Assembly: GCA_028829895.1 (NCBI GenBank)
Contig: CM054181.1
Coordinates: forward strand, 28,170,357 to 28,234,356
DNA: 64,000 nt
DNA from: Sinotaia quadrata
Taxonomy: Eukaryota; Mollusca; Gastropoda; Architaenioglossa; Viviparidae
Reading direction: 5' to 3'
Part shown: piece by piece, positions 38,401 to 49,840 of the stretch
Numbering within the stretch: position 1 is the stretch's first letter
Layout: each line of letters begins with the position of its first letter
The notes under the pieces: model-generated
What the model saw: only the letters and a program-made list of their open reading frames with translations
Databases searched by the model: none
What the model was told of the DNA's origin: nothing
Made by a program: the position numbers and the translations under genes

Positions 38401-41400
38401 TTCTAACAGCAGAATATGAAACTGGAGCAGAATTTTATTTCCTGTTGGTAATAAAATTTGTTTTCTTGCTGAATTTAAAACTGAAACATTAAGTTTTTTT
38501 TCTATTTTTGATCAAATTTATTTCTTTTGCAGAAGGGGAAACTGAGACATCATATTCAATGGACTTTGATTTCCCTCTGAGTTCTTTCTTACAGAAACAA
38601 CAGTTGATTCTCGGGAACACAGCTCTTAACATTGCTTCTCTTTCTTTGCCACGAATGACAAATTCAGATGGAAAGGTATGTCAGACTAATTATTTCTTTT
38701 GAAATTGGCAGGAATCTTGTACAATTCTTGTTAATAGTTACCAGCTTAATGGAATTGTATGTTTTAACTATTTTTTCTTTATTCCCTGGTTGCTTTTTTG
38801 ATTATTTAGTCAATGTCTTTAAGTGAATTGTGATTTTTTTTTTACTTACAGCTACAAGGTCAAACTTATTACCCACGAGCCTTACTGCAAGTGATCTTAA
38901 AGGAGAAGCTTGGCAAAGTGCCTGAGAATTTAAAAAATCTTCGCAAAATGACCCAACATGCAACTTCACCAAGTGATTATGTTATTAAGGCATTACACAA
39001 GCTCAACCTCCAAGGATTACAGGTTCCATTCATTATTCTCTGTAACATTTATAAATATACATATATAACTTACATTTTTGGTCAGCATATGTTATATTGA
39101 TTTCTTTCTTTTGTATTCTTAGCTCATTCCATCCAGAGTGCTTACAACACAAGCACTATAAACAGACTGCTTGCTGATACACTTGTACAATAAACTGAGG
39201 TGCTGAGGGTTTGTTGAGTGGAGTTAGTTTGCATCATGATAGTTATGTTGTTATAGTTTCGGGATAACATTTTATGGCCTTTATTTTCGTTTGCTTTTGA
39301 AGAGTTATAATATTTATCTACATATCTTGTTAGCATGGTAGTAAATCAGATGTTGTATAAATTGTCCTCTGCCAGTTTCTTCAGTATATATTTTGATATC
39401 ATGCTGCATGACATCAACCACTGCAAGTCATCAAGAGTTCAATTGCCTTTCATCACTCAAAAGTCAAAGACAGTGAATTTAATATTTATGTTTTGTTACT
39501 GTTTAAGTTTTCAGTATTTTAATAATCATTCTTATTGAACTCTTTTTTTAAATTTATATTCATGCCAAAAAATGGGTTAGTGATGCCACTCAGTTGATTT
39601 CATCCTGAACTATAAACACACCAGTGACTGTTGGTGCAAAAGTAATTCCCAGGACTAGTACTAAACCTAGTTCGACTTCCTTTCAGTCTTATCACATATG
39701 GTTTATAATTTTGATTATTGACATTTGCTGCATGCTTAGGTATCTGAAGAAGAAATAGCTGCCTTTCACTGCATTCATGCTCACCAAGAGAAGAAGATGG
39801 CTGCATTTTTCCAACTTCGAGCTGCTCTTTCACCTGTAGTGGAAACAGTAGTGCTCCTAGACAGATTACTTTTTCTTCTTGAACAGGTAAGCAGAAACAG
39901 TAGCATTTGTTGCATAAGTTATTTTTTCTTCTTGAACATTTAAGTTTTGTATGTTGGTTGAGAAAACAGTAGTATTCCTGCATAGGTTAATTTTTCTTCA
40001 ACATGTAATGATATTGTGGTAGTGGAAATAATAATGTTCCTTCTAAAATGTTCTTTTTCTTCTTTAACAGATAAGTTTGTTTTATGATGGTGGAAACAAC
40101 TGTGCTATTCCTATTTAAGTTACTTCTTAAAAAGGATAAGCTTGTTAATCTGGTAATGGTAGTGGAAACGATAGTGCTTCTGGATAGGCTGCTGTATTTA
40201 CTTTTTTATTTTTTAAAATTTTTTTGGGAGTGCATTCCAAATATTTATCAATTTCAAAATAATTTTTGTTTCTCCTGAAACTCAACAGAGATGCTCTTTA
40301 ACAAAGTTTACACGTTTGTTGTTTTTTTTTTAATAGTAAAATAGTAGTAAAAATAAAACAAAATGACTAAACAAACTGGATTTATTTCATTTAATCTTGT
40401 TGTTAACACTCTTGAAAAAAAAATTTAAGAGAGGGTATATGTGTGTGACAGTGAGAGGGAGAAAGGCTAACAAATCCTTTCATACTCCAAAATTTATGCT
40501 ACACTTTATGTAAATCCTGCTTTCATACAGCTATACACCCTATTCACTTTCAGCAACAAAATCATTCATAGCAACAGTATATTTTCAGCACCTGCAACTG
40601 TAATAAAACCATATAAATCCCTTCATCAATACCATTCCCCTTAGCACCCTTCCCCCTTCCCCCTGTCTACACAATTTGCTGCTGCTGCATTTATACTGAT
40701 AAGGTCTGTCAAGAAGTTTTTTGATAATAATTTACATTATGTTGAGATTTGCATTTTTATGACTACATATCAGTTTTAAAGTTCTGTAATTTCTAGATAG
40801 TAAAATTAATATGAATTGGATTAGTATTGGAGTAGTAGGTGATAACAAAAATTAAAATGGTGATTTTTTAATGATTTTGTAATATTGCATGTTTTCAGGA
40901 ATGGTTCAAAATGAAATCAGATTATATGTTTATGTTGCCAAGACAACAAAATTAAGATGGAAGTACTTCCAGTTACAGTATGTCTCAGGATCAAAAATTG
41001 TTGTGCCAATACTATTTTTTATTGAAAACAATTACTAAATGTAGTTGAAACAGATTGTTATTTCAACCTTGATGCAGAACTGCTTTAGTTCATTGTTATT
41101 TGACCATTTGAGATGTGACTGTTTATGGATTGAAAACACTACACACCTTTATAGACTTTAAAGAAATAAGAAAACTTTATTTTAAACAAGAAAACAAATA
41201 ATAAGTATAAAACAATGAAAGTAATTATGGTACTTTTTCTTCTTGAAAAAAATTTGTTGTTGTTGAGAATAGTTTAAGTAGGTTGGTCTGTTTGCAGATA
41301 TTTGTTCCATCACTATTAGTAAGCACCATAGGACTGTTATGAACAGTATCATAATACTGATTGTAAAATTTATCTCTATTACTAGGCATTTTAGAACTAT

Positions 41401-42166
41401 TATAAACTGAATCATAATATTAATTGTAAAATACATCATTATTAGTAAGCACTATAGAAATGTTATGGTTAGTATAATAATGATTGTATATATCACAAAT
41501 TGTAAGCACCTTAGAACTTAATAATATTAATTGTAAAATACATCTTTATTATTAAGCACTATAGAAATGTTATGGTTAGTATAATAATGATTGTAAATTA
41601 CATCACAAGTTGTAAGCACCATAGAACTATTATGAACTGTGTCATAATAATAATTGTAAATTACTGTTTATAAGCAGCATAAAACTATGGAACTATTATG
41701 AAGCAACATGGAAGTGTTATAAACACAGTGTTTGTATCATAATAATAAATAATTGTAAAATACATCACGAGTAGCAACATGAAACTGTTATGACCTGTAT
41801 TTTAAAGTTAATACTAATTGTAAAATACATCACCACTAATAAGCAACATGGAACTTAAGAATTGTATCATAATAATAATGGTAAAATATATCCTCTAGTA
41901 AGCAGCATGGAATTCTATTGATGTGTATCACAATAATAATTGAAAAAACATCACTATAATTAGTAAACAACATGAATTGTTATGGAAAGTATCATGATTG
42001 TAAATTTTATAATTATTTGAACTAATCCATATTAACAATATTAGACTGTATTGTAATAATTCCATATTCTGTCCAATAGGAATGTGTACAAGATGCTTTT
42101 CTGGTTCAACTTTTTGACCCCATCACCTCACCACGATGTTATGCACTGATTGCTGTAAAGAAGTAA
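35411..42166 (+). CDS. METTL25: METTL25-family methyltransferase-like protein, 6 exons
   Basis: Exons: 35411-36061, 37037-38057, 38533-38675, 38852-39022, 39740-39886, 42080-42166; 2220 bases, 739 aa plus TAA, all introns GT-AG and in phase. The ATG has a good context (AAAATGG) and an in-frame TAG shortly upstream. Exon 1 is the helical N-terminal region, ending MKKKKLHEVEIMATLCTQLF. Exon 2 opens with SAM-binding motif I, VVDIGSGKGYLS (residues 218-229), and the acidic motif GID at D244. LLTGLHTCGGLG (about 509-520) and GVGCCYQLM (about 538-546) are family signatures. Exons 5-6 encode the conserved C-terminus (SPVVETVVLLDRL, then DPITSPRCYALIAVKK). A Ser/Thr-rich, probably disordered insert with a basic LRNKKKKQHMKER occupies about residues 264-480. 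I know of no firmly established substrate for the family. Human METTL25 is about 600 aa, so this one is longer. Confidence 0.9.
36062..37036 (+). other. METTL25 intron 1
   Basis: 975-base AT-rich intron; starts GTGAGG and ends TATACAG. A short (AC)n run lies at 36117-36132. Nothing else seen. Confidence 0.85.
39833..40215 (+). repeat. tandem array of decayed copies of the METTL25 exon 5 donor end
   Basis: The last ~54 bases of exon 5 plus the first bases of intron 5 form unit 1. At least five diverged units of about 60-70 bases follow, starting near 39893, 39960, 40016, 40084 and 40155. Shared landmarks are GTGGAAACAGTAGTG, TTTTTCTTCTTGAACA and the run-out AGATAAG/TTTAAG. The sixth copy (40159-40203) still encodes VVETIVLLDRLLYLL. 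Confidence 0.8.
41315..42010. repeat. degenerate ~60-75 bp tandem array in METTL25 intron 5
   Basis: Roughly ten units containing AGTAAGCACCATAGAACTNT, then TATGAACTGTATCATAATAA and TTGTAAAATACATCA, with many indels. Confidence 0.8.
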
Positions 42167-42487
42167 ATGACATCTTTGACTTGCTGTACACTGTTTTTAA
42201 AGAGACTCAAGAAAGATTTTGAAGACTGTTTACAAAAAAACTAGTGTGTTAAAATGTGACTTTTATTATTAGTCAGTTATGTTGTCAGTTCAACATAATT
42301 ACACACTTTCCTCATCTAGTCATAATTCATTAATAATTTTTTTTTAAAACACATTTTTGATAAATATGGCTACTTCATGAATGATTTTAAGTAGTTATTG
42401 TTTATCTGTTTTGTTTAGAAATTTAAGAACTTTTTAACTGCCATTAAGTGTTTTGATGAGGCAGTGTTTTATAGCATTTAGAAATTA

Positions 42488-42493
42488 AATAAA
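42488..42493 (+). terminator. candidate METTL25 polyadenylation signal
   Basis: AATAAA 322 bases downstream of the METTL25 stop codon. Other AATAAA motifs follow, so actual usage is unknown. Confidence 0.4.
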
Positions 42494-42499
42494 GAAACT

Positions 42500-43540
42500 G
42501 AATTATATTCAAATAATAAACCTATATAAGTGCCATGAAAGAAAACAGTTATTAAGCTATCTTACAATGTGTTAAGTTCCAATGAAGGACAGTGACAAAA
42601 CTAAAGCATATAGTTCATGCATATATCATAACTGACTGAATGAAAATTCCCAGGAATGAGGTGGAGAGGCCATAGTTTTTTGCTTGAACCAGAAAGTAGT
42701 AGTAGATAATTAAGGTGTGCACCATTACATCAATTCATAAAATGCTACCTAACATTTAGCATCGTCTCCCTTGCATTTAGTGTGAATCTTGACTTTAAGT
42801 GATAGGAATTGACCTGTTTTGACTGATTTACAAATCAGAAAATAAATTCAGTCATTATCAACTTTTTCACTTAGCACATGTCCTTGATCTGTGTGTAATT
42901 CTGTTTGTTCAGCATACAAGCAGCAGTAGATTTGTAGAACACTTTTATATATTAGTGAAGATTTTTCTGTAATGTTTAAGAATTGCAATACATTTGGGCA
43001 TAATTTCATATGTTTTATATATATTTTTCTCTCAGATGTTTCAATAAACACCTTTACCAAAGTAAATTTTAAATATTTTTCCAAATAATTACCTACAGTT
43101 TTAGAGATTTTAGCATTATAGAACTCTTATCATCTGTGCTTTCATTCATATCTATGATGTAACAAGAGTGTCATGCATTGCTTACATTATTTTCAATATT
43201 ATGAGCACAAGTAATACATCTTAAGTTTAAAATCTCTAAATAATGAATAAAATATTTGTAAACATATTCATTTTTTTATGATAACTATATTTTTCCAAAG
43301 TTGTGATAAAAAATACTAGAGTTAGATAAACTATGTTTGCTGTTGTAATAGTTAATAAATTTAAAATAATCATATGGAATTACAGAAAAATTAAATTAGC
43401 TGCTAAAATTAAAATTAAGTACCACATTATAGTGTTAAATAAAGGTGTTTTATTGTTCTAGTCTTGATTTTTTTCTCTTGAGTTGAGCTTATTGAACTAA
43501 TCATTATGCTTATTCAAATGTTTTTACAGTGTAATGTGTA
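42500..43540. other. intergenic AT-rich DNA after METTL25
   Basis: No coding exon or element recognised. Confidence 0.6.
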
Positions 43541-43926
43541 CCATGGATAAATATTGTAGAATAATATATTTTATTATTAAATAAAAATGGAAATGATAGT
43601 GGTTGAAAATGAGTTACAAGAAAAAATTTTTCTCCTGTATTTGATATTAAGTATTGTAAACATACGTTATTGAAAAATTTCATAATCAGTTAATTTTCTT
43701 GTTCGTTAATGATTTGTGCATGCTAATTATTTGATGGGTAAATATTGTAGAATAATATATTTTATTGTTAAATAAAAAATTGAAATGATAGTGGTTGAAA
43801 ATGAGTTACAAGAAATTTTTTTTTCCCTTTATTTGATATTAAGTGTTGTAAACATACATTATTGAAAAATTTCATAATCAATTAATTTTCTTAATGTTCA
43901 TTAATGATTTGTGCATGCTAATTATT
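43541..43926. repeat. ~193-bp tandem duplication
   Basis: Two copies (from about 43541 and 43734) share AATATTGTAGAATAATATAT, GATAGTGGTTGAAAATGAGT and GATTTGTGCATGCTAATTAT at high identity, so the duplication is fairly recent. Confidence 0.92.
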
Positions 43927-45429
43927 TATTTGCATTTACCATCAGTAAGATTAAGAAATCACTGAACTGTGCTACAGATGTCTTTTCAATAAATTAAGTG
44001 AGAAATTATGTTTTTTCAGAATAATTTTCAGAAAAGCTCATTATGCCAAAGGTACTTATTCAGATCTTCAAACTTTTGTTAAAATGCAGCAAAGCCTATC
44101 TATCTGCTCTCTACAGGTACAATGATAATATAAGTTGCCTATTATTCAGTCTCACTCTTTGCATTATTTGACTTTAGTAGGTCGTCTCAACCAATTTTTC
44201 AAATTTGATTCAGAGTAAAACAAATGTGTTTACATAATAGTATTAGATGATGTAAGGTTGCTTCAAAAATTCTAAGAGAAAACCTCAAGCAGTTTATGAA
44301 ATATCATCATTTGAATATGCAAGTTAGTCAATTTATGAGATGAATAAATGCTCATTTTTGATACACTGTAACAATCTTCGGTTATGAAATGACAAAGTTA
44401 AAATTATAACAGAAGGATATATTTTAAATGATAAAAATGAAGAAGTTGTTTTCAGAGAATGTATTATATTTTACAAACTGTGCAAACATACCACTTCTTT
44501 ACATAAACACACTTGTAATATATTATAAAGTGCCTATTCAAGACATCATAATATTCAAATAAGTGCCTTAAAATGTATTTTTTCTGTATTTAAAACAATA
44601 AAGTACCAAGGAGTTTTAGCCCATTTTTTTTCCAAAGATACCAATCTAAAAGCCAGTTTATATTTGAGGTCTGAAACATTACCAAACAAGCAAATTTAGC
44701 ACATTTGGACGAAAGATGACAAAACATTAATACACAAATTGTAAAATGTTATATCTCTGGAGCCATATAGTTACAGACGTAAAAGAAAGAGGAATTCGTT
44801 TTCTAGCAAATAACAATCGTTATTTGCTGACTTAAAAAAATATATGCTTGGCGTTCTTGTAATTTATTAAAAATCACTTAAAATTTATAAATGTGGTAAA
44901 ATTTGTATCATTGCAATTTGCTTTATTTTTTTATATGTTTGCTTTATATATAATTACACATATGTTTACAATAGTTTTAAGATTATAATTCTAGCTTGTT
45001 GAGGGTCTACTGTCATATAATTTATAACTCAATTCAAATATCTTTTCAGCATCTAATTGCAATGTGTTAATGAATATACATGTTTTAATTATTATAATTT
45101 TTTTAAGTTGTTTAGATAAAGAAACTGCATATCTGATAGTACAGACAGTTTTAAACAGTTACATCAGTATTCAGAACAGTAGAATATCTCCAAAAAACCT
45201 GTATTAGTGGGAATGGTGAAATTTAGTCACGGTTGACTGCTCGTATACTATAGACTGGTGGACTGGATATTATGTCCGACTTATGTAACAATCAGTGATC
45301 CATATCAATAACGCTCCTTTATTCCAAATCTGGGTCAGAGTTATTTGTTCCCTCTCAACTCAGAGATTAGAGATAGAAAAATTTACTGGCGGCAGATCTT
45401 GGCAGGATACACGTAAATTTCCATAATTT

Positions 45430-45502
45430 TTTTCCATAGACAAAAAGGTCTCCATGGGCCGCATGAGAGGGCCTTGCGGGCCGTAGTTTGGAGACCCCTG
45501 CT
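45430..45502 (-). mobile_element. truncated hAT element end
   Basis: Read on the minus strand, the segment begins CAGGGGTCTCCAAACTACGG and CCCGCAAGGCCC, a characteristic hAT (Charlie-like) terminus. The opposite terminus and a target duplication are not found, so it is treated as a fragment. Confidence 0.6.
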
Positions 45503-45504
45503 GT

Positions 45505-45915
45505 ACAAGATGTGTGGACTTATTGTGCATAATGTATGGTGTAATGTAAAGAATTTCATACTTTACAAGATGGGTGCTCCTACTGGCAAAGCTTTATGAT
45601 CCACCTGTTTAAGATATGTGGATTGACTGTGAAATGTGTGAACCATCTGTGCAAGAAGTAGGGACCAACTTTGTGAGATGTGTGGACCAACTCTTCTAGA
45701 AGTTTGGACTGTGTGAGATGTGTGGGACCAACTTTATGAGGTGGGTGGACCAACTATGCAAGAAATATGGACTCTGTGAGATGTGTGGAAATAACTGTGC
45801 AAGAAGTGTGGACCAACTGTGAGATGTGTGGATCTACTGTGCAAGGAGTGGACTGACTTAAGTTGTGTGGGCTGACTGTGAAAGAAGTGTGGATTGACTT
45901 CAAAAAAAGTGTAAC
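45505..45915. repeat. degenerate tandem repeat (GTGTGGACCAACTGTGCAAG type)
   Basis: About ten or more irregular units of GAGATGTGTGGACCAACTNT and GCAAGAAGTGTGG, directly next to the hAT fragment. Confidence 0.9.
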
Positions 45916-47555
45916 CAGTAAACACATCAATTATCATTTCTACTTAAGAAATTTACAATGATATAATGAGTAACTCTACTTGCATACACAAATAATAATA
46001 GAAATTGTCTTTAAAATAATCAAATTCATTTAAAAGAAAATCATCTCAAATATCTCATCTATTGAATTAATTTAATTATTATTAATAATAATAAACGGCA
46101 CTAAAGAGATAAAATAGGGTTGCAATAGGAAAGGAAAATTTATTATTACAACAAAAAGTCAACAATAGTAATCATGACAGTATAGTAACGATATATAATA
46201 GTAATACTAATGATTAGGAAAGTAATAATAATAAAAGGAACAAAATAAAATAATATAGCATTTTCGCCACGCCCAAAATTTAAATAAATCCACGAGTAAC
46301 AAATCAAATAAACCCATTATTAGGTGTAGTGGAAGAAGAAACATAAGCAGTTGATAAAACAGGAATAATACTTCAATAAAAGTCCATGCATTAAAATAAC
46401 ATGGGAAAGTAAAATGGTTAACAAATTTTACATTTAAAAAATTTACCTAAAGAAATACTCTCTCGCACCTTGAAAATAGTTTTAAAATTGCAATGACGGA
46501 GAAATATAAAGTTTTTTACCCTACCGCATGCAATCCAATTACTGCTCAGGCATATGATATCAGAAGCATTAACCAACTTCTATGAAATGGTGATGTCCCA
46601 ATTATTCACATTTGTAAATATATACGATTTCAGATGGAAATACTAGAACCTACTCTTGACATTTCTGGGTTCCTAGATTTTAATTTCATTGTGCAATTTT
46701 GTCAGGAAAAAAGTGAGCAAGCAATATGCATGCACTTAACAACAGTCAGCAGGCCATGTTACACTCTAATGTGCCGCTTCCAGAATTTCTAAGAACTGCT
46801 AAGACTTATCCAGACTAAGTGCTTATCCATTATAGTTATAAGTGCAAAATGGGTCATATCTAGTGATGTGGGCTCCGCATTTCTAATTGTTAACCACGCA
46901 AGTAAGAGAAGGCAAGAAGCAAATACCAGAACCAAACTGTACTCGAAACGAGCCTGGAATAACAGCTCATTGAGTGAACCTCTACCTGTAAGAACTACGA
47001 AACAATTAATCAATCGTCAACCCACCGACGGAGGGCAGTTGAGGGTTTACGCCAAACTGGTGCGACCCTTCTTCAATCCTTCCGCCAGCCCTCCCGACCT
47101 CCATCTCGGACGGCAGTGTGAGGCTGTGGGATCCCACTGGGGCACTCCAGATCAGATGATCAACGCAAGCTCCAGTAGTGACGTTAAACTGCTATTGACA
47201 CCCCCCCCCCCTCCCAATCAATCGAAATTTAAAATAACCGCAGAAAGCCACTACCCCATGTCAGAATAAAAGCAAGAACAAAATGCCTTTAAAATAACAA
47301 CAATCACCAAGAACAACTAGAGTAATCAACAACAACGTCAAAACCAAAGAAAACGACAACAACCTCAGCAAAATCCACAATAGGGATACTGAACCATTCC
47401 ATTGCAGATATGGTCCAATTAATTACCGACCATCAATTATCTATTGGTATCTCGTTTCGACCAGTCTGGTTCATAAGAAAACCAACAGCCCTAGAAACCT
47501 AGAAAAATCTCCGGGGACAGCATAAACAACAACGACAACAATTAGTATAGAACTA

Positions 47556-47585
47556 CCCCCCCCCAAAAAAAAAAAAAAAAAAAAA
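47556..47585. repeat. C9-A21 homopolymer tract
   Basis: Nine C followed by 21 A. It could be the tail of an old retroposed copy, but no body was recognised. Confidence 0.8.
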
Positions 47586-47859
47586 CAACAAACAAAACAA
47601 TACAACAAATGGATTAATATAACATGAACCATAGAACTAAAAAAATAAAAGGGGGGTGGGGCAAATAATGATTTATAGCGTCGATCAGACGACCAACACT
47701 ACCACTGAGATGGGGTGGCAAATCCTGGGCGTATCTTCTTATTTTAAACAGGCTTGGAACGGAAATAGCGTAAGCTCTCGAAAATGTTCCCCACCTCCAC
47801 GTTGACCCATTTGACCAGCGAGCAACAATTTCGGTATACGAACGAAGACACTCAATCAT

Positions 47860-47957
47860 TTGCGGAAGCGCGAAAGCGGCGGAAGCCGGAAGCCGGAAGC
47901 ACCCCCTACACTCCATCCATCCATTTGCGGAAGCCGAAAGCGCCCCCTACATTAGCA
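47860..47957. repeat. cluster of GGAAGCCGGAAGC motifs
   Basis: Repeated GCGGAAGC/GGAAGCCGGAAGC with CCCCCTACA spacers. Read on the minus strand it matches motifs at 31573-31600 and 35225-35248. It is an ETS-core-containing, CpG-rich stretch about 1.9 kb upstream of the CSTF3 ATG. Confidence 0.7.
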
Positions 47958-49840
47958 AGCAAGCATTTGCACTATTTAGTGAAATCGACCCAGGTCGGAA
48001 ACTGTCATCATCTTCAGCTCATGATCATCTTTAATTTTTCACCCTTATTACAGTCGTTAGAGAATAATAGGTAGAAGGTGTCGGTACATTTCAGAATTAT
48101 GCCGAGGCCATTTATTGTTCCGAGAACCTCCCCGCAGAACACATAAAAATACGCCTCGATTTCCTCAGCAGTGTTAAACTTATAATAATAAATAACTTAA
48201 ATTAATAAAATGCTTCTTTAGTTAGCATTTGCCAATTTTCATTATTTCGAGCAAAAGAGGAGGAATTGGCCAGAATAGCATGTGGTTGACGTGTGTGTGT
48301 TTCGTTTACACTCACCCCAGAAGCCGCAGTAGATTTTTCATCTTCACGATGTCGGATTTTCTCAGTCTTGGTCTGCTTCTGGGGGATCCCCAAGGCCTCG
48401 CGGTGTATCTGAGGTGGAGGGCACGAAGGCTGGCGGAAGGGGGTGAAACAGGTTGCACCAGTTTGGCGCACAGCCTCAACCGCCCTCCGTCGGTGGGGGG
48501 GGGGGGGGCGAAGCCGCCTATCTGCGCGTCCCTTATTAATGCGAACGCCTCTGTGTTTTTTTTTTTGTTGTTGTTGTTTCTTCCCTACCATGAATTGAAT
48601 TTTTTAAAAATATATTTGCAATTGTACCCGAATTAATTTGCCACCAATATTCCCCCCCCCCCTTTAAATTATCACTCAGACACTGTAGCAAGACTGAACT
48701 GTGACAACATCGTTAGAATGAAATTGTGACAATGACCAATATTGTGACAAGAACGACTCCCCGTGGAGGAAAAAAAAGGAAAGCAACGACAATTTTGTTT
48801 TAGGTGCAAAGATTAGTGTAAAATGTCAACAGTTAGAATTTGAAGCAACACCCCCCCCCCCCGAATTTCCACAAATAAGAGTATAATGACATTTCGGGGG
48901 AGCACTAAATGAAAACAATGTTTTATTTAGTTAGTTTTATATTTATGGTTGCGTGTTTTTGTTTTCGTGTCAGATTTCAGGAAAACAAAACTGAGCTGGG
49001 GTTGGATGTTCGCCCCCCCCCCCAATCATCGCCCCTTGACGTCACCACCCACTTGTACCAGCATAATTTTTTTTTAATAATTCAAATTGCTTCTATCAAG
49101 AACTAATGCGTTACGTCATATTGCGAAATTGAGGTTAGAACTGAGCATACTAAATAAAATCAAAGGCACAGAACTGAGGAATAAACCCAGTCGAGATGAA
49201 GACAGTTGAAGTGATGATGGTGGTTACGCTTTCACTCCAAAGACCACCATTTTGCCTTATCAGTGAGGGTTGTCCTTGAAGATAAACTTTGTTTCCGCTG
49301 GATTCTGAGATTAAGTCGACCACTTCCAATGGACTGCTGAATAACAAAGCTCCACCCACCTCCGTGGGTCGCCATAGAAAATATTTTCGGTTTCAATTTC
49401 TACATATAAAAGAAGAAACTTAAATAGCACTACAAGCATTAGTGTTGACTGCATGAATATTTTGTTAAATTAGGGTTGTTAGGCTGAAGATCCGACCAAA
49501 AAGCGAAAACGTTTCATCTTGAGAGTTATCGGCTTTTTTAGCCTTCGAGGATTTTACCTCTGTTTTCTATCATCTCGGCAACCATGAAATAGGTTTGGTT
49601 TTCCATTTAAATCAAAGTCTCGGAGTGTATATATAGACTTACGTTAATATACGAGATAAGCAGCGACAAGATGGTTGACAGACTGTGAAGGTCTACTTCA
49701 TATTTCATCATCTATTTATTGTGGGTACAACGATAATACTTGAGTATCTTTTAAATAGATGATTTCAGTTTATTCTCACTGATTAAGAGTGTAGATCAGT
49801 TTCAACATCAAGAGTAACAAGTGTATCGGCAGAATTCAAC

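Larger units (their letters stand above)
47022..48498. repeat. GC-rich inverted repeat pair (~120-bp arms)
   Basis: The reverse complement of about 47022-47140 aligns with 48380-48498: shared blocks include GGCTGGCGGAAGG, GCACCAGTTTGGCG, CCTCAAC and GCCCTCCGTCGGTGGG, at roughly 75-80% identity by eye. The arms are about 1.2 kb apart. Open frames across them on both strands are Pro/Arg-rich and show no domain, so I call this an interspersed repeat and not a gene. Confidence 0.65.
42167..49840. other. intergenic region between METTL25 and CSTF3
   Basis: Holds the repeats listed separately, no supported gene, and a cluster of poly-C/poly-G tracts from 47201 to 49023. A perfect TGACGTCA lies at 49037-49044, about 0.8 kb upstream of the CSTF3 ATG. 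Confidence 0.6.

Noticed and set aside
46868..47269. 133-codon plus-strand frame upstream of CSTF3
   Set aside because: It crosses a GC-rich repeat that recurs inverted at 48380-48498 and a poly-C tract; no domain or splice sites. Treated as repeat.
48202..48636. Overlapping 129- and 135-codon frames on opposite strands
   Set aside because: Both run through a G14 tract and poly-T/poly-Gln-Lys low complexity; the other arm of the inverted repeat explains the sequence.
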